From SAR116 cluster bacterium AG-325-F22 (lineage in GTDB: Bacteria > Pseudomonadota > Alphaproteobacteria > Puniceispirillales > Marisalimonadaceae), in NCBI GenBank assembly GCA_003282885.1, contig QBYJ01000007.1, forward strand, positions 1 through 48,197: DNA of 48,197 nucleotides. Reading direction: 5' to 3'. Shown in pieces: positions 42,343 to 48,197 of this stretch. Each line of letters begins with the position of its first letter. The first letter of the stretch is position 1. Below the pieces are notes generated by a model, which was not told the origin of the DNA, ran no database searches, and was given only the letters and a program-made list of their open reading frames with translations. Made by a program: the position numbers and the translations under genes.

Positions 42343-43497
42343 TTACTTTTTAATTTTTTTTAGAACTTCTTCTGTATGTTCACCTAGTAAAGGTGGGGGT
42401 CTATAAAGTTGTGATGGTGTTTCAGATAATTTAACTGGGAAACCTGTCATTTTAATTTGTCTGTCTTCTGGGCCGTTTGAGCATATAACCATATCAGTAT
42501 CTTTTATTAATTGACTATTAAGAGCTTCTGGTAGTGAAACAATTTTAGCAGCAGGACAACCCGCATCATTTAGTTTTTTTATCCAATAATCAGACGATTT
42601 TAAAATCATTTTTTTATTAACAATTTTATTAAGACTTTCCCTATTCTTCATTCTATTTGTATTATTTTTATATAAATCATCTTCTAACAAATTTGTTAAA
42701 TCAGTACTTTTAAGGAATATATTGCAAAACTTGTCGCTTGCAGGAGCTACGGCTACCTCACCATCAGATGTTTGAAAAATCCCATAAGGTGCTAAAATAG
42801 GATGATTATTACCAGATTTTTTTGGGGCTTTACCAGTAACAAAACTCTCAGATGACAAATACGCCATCATTGATATTAGACCTGATGTAAGACAAGACTC
42901 AACTTGTTGCCCTTTTCCTGTTTGAACTCTTGAATATAAAGCACTTACAATTCCGAAGGAACAATATAGACCAGCAACTAAATCTGATATGGGTATAGCT
43001 GCTCTCATTGGACCACTTTCATCAGTACCATTTAATGACATAAATCCGCTTAATGCCTGAGCTATGAAATCAAACGCTGGTCTATCACTCATTTCTCCTT
43101 TACTTCCAAAACCATTGACAGATGCACTAATCAGTTTCGGATTGATTGATTTCAAGGTTTCATAATCAAAACCCATTTTATTAAAAACTCCTGCCTTAAA
43201 ATTTTCTACAACAACATCTGCATCACTAAGCAAAGATTTTAATAACTCTTTATCGGTTTCTTTATATAAATCTAAAATTACGGATTTTTTATTTCTATTG
43301 AACTGGGCAAAGTAAGAACTATAACCGTCAACCATGTCACCCTGGTTCCTTACATTGTCACCTTTAGGTGGTTCTATTTTAATTACTTCTGCTCCCATAT
43401 CAGCTAAAAGCATTGTGCAAAAAGGACCGGATAGCACTCTTGTTAGATCAATAACTTTTATACCAGAAAGTGCACCATTATTATTTTCAAAAGTCAT
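42343..43497 (-). CDS. CaiB/BaiF family (class III) CoA-transferase
   Basis: A 384-residue formyl-CoA-transferase-like protein. The N-terminal GIKVIDLTRVLSGPFCTMLLAD and IEPPKGDNVR blocks are typical, and the catalytic aspartate is Asp143 in RPAFDFIAQA. It would activate a free acid by moving CoA from succinyl-CoA or another donor. Its ATG follows the HMG-CoA lyase stop with no gap (TAA-ATG), and its Shine-Dalgarno lies inside that gene. With a lyase and hydratase next to it, the acceptor may be a 3-hydroxy-3-methylglutarate-, itaconate- or citramalate-like acid. Confidence 0.9.
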   Translation of the reverse strand: MTFENNNGALSGIKVIDLTRVLSGPFCTMLLADMGAEVIKIEPPKGDNVRNQGDMVDGYSSYFAQFNRNKKSVILDLYKETDKELLKSLLSDADVVVENFKAGVFNKMGFDYETLKSINPKLISASVNGFGSKGEMSDRPAFDFIAQALSGFMSLNGTDESGPMRAAIPISDLVAGLYCSFGIVSALYSRVQTGKGQQVESCLTSGLISMMAYLSSESFVTGKAPKKSGNNHPILAPYGIFQTSDGEVAVAPASDKFCNIFLKSTDLTNLLEDDLYKNNTNRMKNRESLNKIVNKKMILKSSDYWIKKLNDAGCPAAKIVSLPEALNSQLIKDTDMVICSNGPEDRQIKMTGFPVKLSETPSQLYRPPPLLGEHTEEVLKKIKK

Positions 43498-44436
43498 TTA
43501 TGCTCCAACAGCAGTAGGTACTTCGTCCATAGAGTAAGACAATAATCTGTGGCCTGCTCTCATAACCTGACCAGGTAATTTATGACCAACTAATTTTTCT
43601 ACTTTTTTAGCAATCGAAATCATCTGATCTAAATCAATCCCAGTTTCTATTCCCATTTCATGAAGTAAATAAATAAGATCTTCAGAGCAAATGTTACCCG
43701 TTGCATTTGGAGCAAAAGGACATCCTCCCATCCCACCAAAGCAACTTTCGTAATCAGTTATTCCCTCATTCAATCCTGTCATCACGTTAGCAAGTCCAAC
43801 ACCTCTAGTGTTATGAAAGTGAAGAGTAATTTCTAGATCTGGAACTTTATCCCTTATTGCGTGGATAGCATCTATCACGACTGGAGGTGTTGCCATTCCA
43901 GTTGTGTCTCCTAAAGTAACACCTTTGAAGCCCATTAATTTATATTCATTAGAAATTTCAGCTAGTTTTTTAGCTGGAACATTACCTTCAAATGGACAGC
44001 CAAAAGCCGTCGCTATATCACCTTGAACTGGTATATTATTTCTACCTGCAATATCTGCAATTTCTTTAAATCCAGTTAATGATTCTTTTACACTTCTATT
44101 AACGTTTTTTTTATTATGGCTTTCAGAAGCTGAGAGAAAAACAACAATTTCATCAAGTTTTGCATCAACAGCCCTTAATGCTCCTTTAGCATTAGGTACT
44201 AATGCAGCTAGAATAGCATTAGAGTTTCGTTTCACTTTTTCTAAAATTGTTGCTGCATCAGCTAATTGTGGAATCGCTTTTGGGGAAACAAAAGAGGAAA
44301 CTTCTATTCTTTGAAAACCAGCTTTTATTAAATGGTTAATTATATCAACTTTGTCTTCGGTTTTTAATACAGTTTTTTCAGATTGGAATCCGTCTCTTGG
44401 GCCTACTTCAGTAACCTTAACCTGTTTAACATTCAT
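43498..44436 (-). CDS. Hydroxymethylglutaryl-CoA lyase family
   Basis: A 312-residue DRE-TIM metallolyase that cleaves HMG-CoA to acetyl-CoA and acetoacetate, or a similar 3-hydroxyacyl-CoA. Seen are EVGPRDGFQ (about 10-18, metal Asp15), HFHNTRG with His206 and His208, and the flexible-loop catalytic cysteine Cys239 in GGCPFAPNATGN. Length is normal for bacterial enzymes. GAGGA is six bases before the ATG. It is the first gene of the six-gene operon, divergent from the TAXI-TRAP genes across 144 bases. Confidence 0.92.
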   Translation of the reverse strand: MNVKQVKVTEVGPRDGFQSEKTVLKTEDKVDIINHLIKAGFQRIEVSSFVSPKAIPQLADAATILEKVKRNSNAILAALVPNAKGALRAVDAKLDEIVVFLSASESHNKKNVNRSVKESLTGFKEIADIAGRNNIPVQGDIATAFGCPFEGNVPAKKLAEISNEYKLMGFKGVTLGDTTGMATPPVVIDAIHAIRDKVPDLEITLHFHNTRGVGLANVMTGLNEGITDYESCFGGMGGCPFAPNATGNICSEDLIYLLHEMGIETGIDLDQMISIAKKVEKLVGHKLPGQVMRAGHRLLSYSMDEVPTAVGA

Positions 44437-44511
44437 AAAAATTCCTCACTACATGTTTTATATTTTAAAATAATTAACAATAAGATTAAATAAAAAAAAT
44501 ACAACATTCAC

Positions 44512-44541
44512 TTGACCTTTTTCATAATAAATTGTGATACT
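44512..44541 (+). promoter_or_regulatory. Candidate promoter of the TAXI-TRAP operon
   Basis: TTGACC (44512-44517) and GATACT (44536-44541) are 18 bases apart, five and four of six to consensus. They would start the mRNA about 33 bases before the binding-protein ATG, within the divergent region. Confidence 0.4.
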
Positions 44542-44580
44542 GAATTCTATTTTATTTAACTTAAATATTTGGGGGTTTTA

Positions 44581-45537
44581 ATGAAAAATATTTCAAGCGC
44601 ATTATTAGTTGCTTCATCACTAATAGTGACTGCGTCAATTGCAAACGCAGATCAATTTTTAAGAATGGTTTCTGGACCATCTGGTGGATCATGGTATCCA
44701 CTTGGTGCTAAAGTAATGCAAACAATGGAAAGTAACATAAAAGGTGTTTCCACTTCTAATACTTCCGGTGGTGGTATTTCTAACGTAATGTCTGTAGACG
44801 GAGGTGATGCAGAAATTGGTTGGACTTACGCTCATACAGTAGCTAATGGATACTCTGGAAAAGGTAAATTCAAGAAAGCACATAAAAACGTGAGATATTT
44901 TGCTACTTTATATCCTGCAGCTTTTCAGGTTGCAGTTAGAGCAGACTCTAAAATCAAAAGTTTTGAAGATATGAAATCTGCAAACATAAGTCCAGGTAAA
45001 CCAAAGTGGACTGGAACAGCATTTTGTGAGTCTATTATAAAAGATTATGGCTATGATTTTAGCACTATCAAAAAAAATGGTGGCGTCGTTCACATGGTCA
45101 GCTATAAAGAATCAGTTGCACTTATGAAAGATGGACAAGCAGATGTTTTTATGGCAGCCACTTCAGTTCCACAAGCAAGTTTTATTGAGCTTGAAAATAG
45201 CCCTGGAATAAGATTTATCGGATTACCTAAAGATAGAATTGATAGAATTGTTAAAAATAATCCTGGATATATTTATGGTAAAATTCCAGCAAGCGCATAC
45301 AAATCTCTTGATAAAGACATACCTACATTAGGTATTGTTACTTCTATGATAGTTCACAAAGATTTATCTGATGATTTAGTCTACAAAATGACAAAAGTTT
45401 TCTGGGATAATCATGCTGAATTTGTAAAAGTTAAAGGTGTTTGGAAAAAAGTGTTAATGAAAGATGCTGTTAACGGTGCTGCTGTACCTATTCATCCAGG
45501 TGCTGCTAAATACTACAAAGAACAAGGTGTAATGTAA
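44581..45537 (+). CDS. TAXI-family TRAP substrate-binding protein
   Basis: A 318-residue periplasmic receptor of the TAXI type. A Sec signal peptide covers about residues 1-23 (cleavage after IANA), followed by the family opening FLRMVSGPSGGSWYPLGA and the DAEIGWTYAHT strand. An in-frame TTG at 44569 is rejected because GGGGG at 44571-44575 serves the ATG at 44581. Known TAXI ligands include glutamate and dicarboxylates; the divergent acid-degradation operon suggests a carboxylic acid here. A hairpin follows the gene. Confidence 0.92.
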   Translation: MKNISSALLVASSLIVTASIANADQFLRMVSGPSGGSWYPLGAKVMQTMESNIKGVSTSNTSGGGISNVMSVDGGDAEIGWTYAHTVANGYSGKGKFKKAHKNVRYFATLYPAAFQVAVRADSKIKSFEDMKSANISPGKPKWTGTAFCESIIKDYGYDFSTIKKNGGVVHMVSYKESVALMKDGQADVFMAATSVPQASFIELENSPGIRFIGLPKDRIDRIVKNNPGYIYGKIPASAYKSLDKDIPTLGIVTSMIVHKDLSDDLVYKMTKVFWDNHAEFVKVKGVWKKVLMKDAVNGAAVPIHPGAAKYYKEQGVM

Positions 45538-45547
45538 TTTAAAATTT

Positions 45548-45580
45548 GAAAGGCACAAACTTGTGCCTTTCTTTTATTTT
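45548..45580 (+). terminator. Hairpin with T run after the TAXI binding-protein gene
   Basis: GAAAGGCACA and TGTGCCTTTC form a perfect 10-bp stem with an AACT loop, followed by TTTTATTTT. It looks like an intrinsic terminator 11 bases after the stop. As the permease gene starts only 15 bases later on the same strand, partial termination is likely. Confidence 0.8.
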
Positions 45581-45594
45581 CATCTTTAAAAAAT

Positions 45595-47610
45595 ATGTCA
45601 CAAACCTCCAAAAAACTAGTTTACAACGAAGTTAAAGAGACAAGTTTCTTTGATGAATTGTTGGAATGGAATAAAGACAAATCAGTTTATTATTGGATTT
45701 TAGTTATTTGTTCTTGGCTTTCAGTTGGTTTGGCATTTTACCATCTGTTCGTTGCAGTTTACGGAACTCCAGAAGGTCGATCCTTTAGATCCATCCATCT
45801 ATCAGCAATGATGGTCTTAGCAGTGTTTATATACCCACTCTTTAGAAATAGCGTAAAGGATCCAATAGTCCTAGAAAAAGATCCAAAAGGAAATTTTTAT
45901 AGAGTTTTTGGCTTCTCGTATGACCTTGTGATTATCCTCTCAATAATATTTGTTCAATTGTGGACAACTTGGGATGTTGAAAATTTTATGATGAGGTATG
46001 GTGATAAATATATTGGTGATATAATAGTCGGATCAATTCTTATTTTTATAGTTTTAGACGCAACTAGACGTGCCGTTGGCTGGGCAATGGTTTTTGTTGC
46101 AGGTTTTTTTATGCTACACGCATTATACGCTCATAAATTTTTTGGTTTTTTTTATGGGCCTCCAACAAGGTTAGCTAAATATATAGACACCTTATTTATG
46201 ACTTCAGACGGAATATACGGCATACCATTATATGTAGCATCTACATATATAGTCTTGTTTATAATATTTGGAGGTATTTTAATAAGATCTGGAGTTGGAA
46301 GATTTTTTGTTGATTTAGCCGTTGCACTTACTGGACACAGAACAGGAGGGCCTGCAAAAGCAGCAGTTGTAGCTTCAGGAATGACAGGAACTGTATATGG
46401 TTCTGCTGTTGCAAATGTTGTAACTACTGGGTCTTTTACAATACCACTAATGAAGAATTATGGTTATAGAGCAAAATTTGCTGCGGCAGTTGAAGCTTGC
46501 GCATCTTCTGGCGGTCAAATAACACCTCCCATAATGGGGGCCGCAGCTTTCATAATGGCAGAATTTTTAGAAGCTCCATATTCATACGTAATTCTTGCGG
46601 CAATAATTCCAGCTTTTTTATATTTCACTACAATTTACTTCATGGTCCACATAGAAGCTGAAAAACATGGTATAGAAAAAATTGATAAGTCCATGCTGCC
46701 TAATGTCATTGAGGTATTAAAAGGTGGAGGACATATGTTGCTTTCGCTTGTAGTACTAATAGGTCTGTTGATTTATGGGAAGACGGCAATGACCGCTGGT
46801 TTTTGGAGTATTGTCTCAGTCATAATCTTAAGTTTTATCAAAAAAAGTACGAGAATGTCAGTTATCGATATTCTTGGAGCATTTGAAAGTGGTATTAAAT
46901 CAACTGTACCTGTTACTATTGCCTGTGCTTGCGCTGGAATAATTATTGGCTCTGTTTTTGTTTCAGGTCTTGGCCTAAAATTTACACAATCAGTTATAGA
47001 TTTATCTGGTGGCGTACTCTTTATTTTGCTTTGTCTTACTGCCATTTCAGCAATTATTCTTGGAATGGGTATGACTACTACTGCAGTTTACATAACTGTA
47101 GCAGCACTGATTGTTCCATCCTTAATTGAAGCTGGGATAATTCCTATCGCAGCACATATGTTTGCTTTTTATTTTGGAGTTGTATCGACTATAACGCCTC
47201 CTGTAGCCTTAGCCTCATTCGCAGGAGCGGCAATTGCTAAATCACCGCCAATGGCAACTGCAGTTGAGTCTAGTAAAGTAGGTATTGCTAAATATATTGT
47301 ACCTTTTGCTTTTGTTTATAATCCCTCTCTATTAATGGAAGGACCAATAGTTTGGAGTTTGTATAGTCTTATTGCTGTTCTCCTAGCTTACTGGTTAATG
47401 ACGCTTGGTCTTGAAGGATGGTTTAATGGTAAATTAAACTCTTTCAAGAGAACTTTAGTTTTATTGGGTTCAGTAACTTTATTAATACCACCCTTAGAAA
47501 TAATTTACGGTTTAAACGGTTTTTACTATAATTTAGTTGGAATTTTAGTTCTATTAATTATTTATTTTTTACAAGATAAATTAACCTTTAAATCAAAGGT
47601 AACAACATGA
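45595..47610 (+). CDS. TRAP transporter fused permease (DctQM type)
   Basis: A 671-residue inner-membrane protein joining the small four-helix and large twelve-helix TRAP subunits, as usual for TAXI systems. Typical large-subunit segments are VASGMTGTVYGSAVANVVTTG (about 257-277), CASSGGQITPPIMGAAAFIMAE (about 302-323) and a second GVVSTITPPVALASFAGA (near 523-540), matching the two pseudo-symmetric halves. Import is driven by sodium or proton gradient. No clear Shine-Dalgarno precedes the ATG, and the small downstream gene overlaps it by 4 bases. Confidence 0.93.
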   Translation: MSQTSKKLVYNEVKETSFFDELLEWNKDKSVYYWILVICSWLSVGLAFYHLFVAVYGTPEGRSFRSIHLSAMMVLAVFIYPLFRNSVKDPIVLEKDPKGNFYRVFGFSYDLVIILSIIFVQLWTTWDVENFMMRYGDKYIGDIIVGSILIFIVLDATRRAVGWAMVFVAGFFMLHALYAHKFFGFFYGPPTRLAKYIDTLFMTSDGIYGIPLYVASTYIVLFIIFGGILIRSGVGRFFVDLAVALTGHRTGGPAKAAVVASGMTGTVYGSAVANVVTTGSFTIPLMKNYGYRAKFAAAVEACASSGGQITPPIMGAAAFIMAEFLEAPYSYVILAAIIPAFLYFTTIYFMVHIEAEKHGIEKIDKSMLPNVIEVLKGGGHMLLSLVVLIGLLIYGKTAMTAGFWSIVSVIILSFIKKSTRMSVIDILGAFESGIKSTVPVTIACACAGIIIGSVFVSGLGLKFTQSVIDLSGGVLFILLCLTAISAIILGMGMTTTAVYITVAALIVPSLIEAGIIPIAAHMFAFYFGVVSTITPPVALASFAGAAIAKSPPMATAVESSKVGIAKYIVPFAFVYNPSLLMEGPIVWSLYSLIAVLLAYWLMTLGLEGWFNGKLNSFKRTLVLLGSVTLLIPPLEIIYGLNGFYYNLVGILVLLIIYFLQDKLTFKSKVTT

Positions 47611-47792
47611 ATAAAATATTTATGGGAAAACCAATCCATTGGCTTATGATTGTTATTACAACTGCAATTATATTTTCTTGTGGTTTAAATAAAATGCATG
47701 TCAGTAACTTTAATTTATTCATTTCTATTATTTTTATTTCAATAGCAATACTAATTTTTTTAATATTAAAGACTTCTAAACAAAAAAATTGA
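47607..47792 (+). CDS. Small membrane protein coupled to the TRAP permease
   Basis: A 61-residue protein with two hydrophobic segments (about 11-27 and 36-54) and a lysine-rich tail. The ATGA overlap with the permease stop supports real translation. I recognise no family. It may be an accessory subunit of this TRAP system, but only its position says so. Confidence 0.65.
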   Translation: MNKIFMGKPIHWLMIVITTAIIFSCGLNKMHVSNFNLFISIIFISIAILIFLILKTSKQKN

Positions 47793-47854
47793 ATACTATA
47801 AATATATTGTTATGGTCATATTAATTTTAAAAGTTAATATTTTATGGGTATGTT

Positions 47855-48197
47855 ATGGCAATAAAAAAAGAGCCAAAAATTCTTTTAAAAGCATCTAATA
47901 TAAATAAATCTTTTGGAAATTTCGTTGCAAACAAGGATATTGACATATCTATAGCTAAGGGAGAAATTCACGCTCTCTTGGGCGAAAATGGTGCCGGTAA
48001 ATCAACACTTGTAAAAATTTTTTACGGTGTTTTAAAACCAGATACAGGAACCATAAAGATTAATAATAATGAAGTTTTTATATCCTCCCCTAATTCTGCT
48101 AGAAAAAATGGTATTGGAATGGTATTTCAACATTTTTCCTTATTTCCAGCACTTACAGTTGCTGAAAATATTTTAATATCACTAGATAAAAAAACTA
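47855..48197 (+). CDS. ABC transporter ATPase, nucleoside/simple-sugar type (partial)
   Basis: The first 114 residues of an ATPase cut off by the window edge. Walker A GENGAGKST (about 44-52) and the Q-loop MVFQHFSLFPALTVAEN (near 91-107) resemble the double-domain ATPases that work with BmpA-type lipoproteins (YufO/NupO-like) in nucleoside uptake. Sugar uptake is an alternative. The missing C-terminal half and neighbours outside the window would settle this. Confidence 0.85.
   Translation, partial: MAIKKEPKILLKASNINKSFGNFVANKDIDISIAKGEIHALLGENGAGKSTLVKIFYGVLKPDTGTIKINNNEVFISSPNSARKNGIGMVFQHFSLFPALTVAENILISLDKKT

Noticed and set aside
1-48197. CRISPR arrays, tRNA or rRNA genes, insertion sequences, phage genes
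   Set aside because: No direct-repeat arrays, cloverleaf sequences, transposase, integrase or phage structural motifs were found on reading the window.

Overview
The window is AT-rich (about two thirds A+T by eye) and almost fully coding. It looks like a piece of a streamlined marine alphaproteobacterial chromosome, of the low-GC SAR11/HIMB59/AEGEAN-169 kind. That placement is inferred from base composition, very short gaps, a cytochrome-c-tailed urate oxidase (PuuD), TAXI-TRAP and ABC importers and many small catabolic operons; no phylogenetic marker was available. No rRNA, tRNA, CRISPR array, insertion sequence or phage gene was found, and no stretch longer than 300 bases lacks a gene.

Left edge (1-8550): a cupin gene running off the edge with an unclear start, a cold-shock protein with a long structured leader and its own terminator, YaiI plus a coupled unknown protein, a NIPSNAP protein, an Old Yellow Enzyme, an HpcH/HpaI aldolase divergent from a MarR regulator, an Ldh-family dehydrogenase, a small exported protein, and malonyl-CoA decarboxylase overlapping a glyoxylate-type class V aminotransferase.

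Centre (8680-34574): a purine and ureide catabolic island. A plus-strand operon encodes a giant FAD/Fe-S dehydrogenase, a cytoplasmic DMSO-reductase-family molybdoenzyme and a racemase homologue whose two catalytic cysteines are both serine. Facing it are HyuB, HyuA and UraD. A second plus-strand operon carries HIU hydrolase, PuuD, a hydantoinase-family amidohydrolase (probably the allantoinase), allantoicase and ureidoglycolate lyase. On the minus strand lie an 8-oxoguanine-deaminase-type enzyme, xanthine dehydrogenase (XdhB, XdhA) and an ABC ATPase. The ATPase is divergent from its Tat-exported binding protein and two permeases, which are followed by an intact-cysteine racemase and uracil phosphoribosyltransferase. 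Together these would import a nucleobase-like compound and take xanthine or 8-oxoguanine through urate, HIU, OHCU, allantoin, allantoate and ureidoglycolate to glyoxylate and urea. The upstream aminotransferase could turn glyoxylate into glycine.

Right side (34577-48197): a second Ldh-family dehydrogenase, two AbrB-type membrane proteins with internal duplications, a DapA-family lyase, a GFA/CENP-V-like protein, and a six-gene minus-strand operon (HMG-CoA lyase, CaiB/BaiF CoA-transferase, enoyl-CoA hydratase, isocitrate/isopropylmalate-type dehydrogenase, PrpF isomerase, AbrB). This operon is divergent from a TAXI-TRAP importer and suggests catabolism of an unidentified branched di- or tricarboxylic acid. 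The window ends inside an ABC ATPase of the BmpA-linked nucleoside/simple-sugar type.

Tail-to-tail gene pairs are separated by 10 bases or fewer throughout, and hairpins appear mainly after the two binding-protein genes and after the cold-shock gene.
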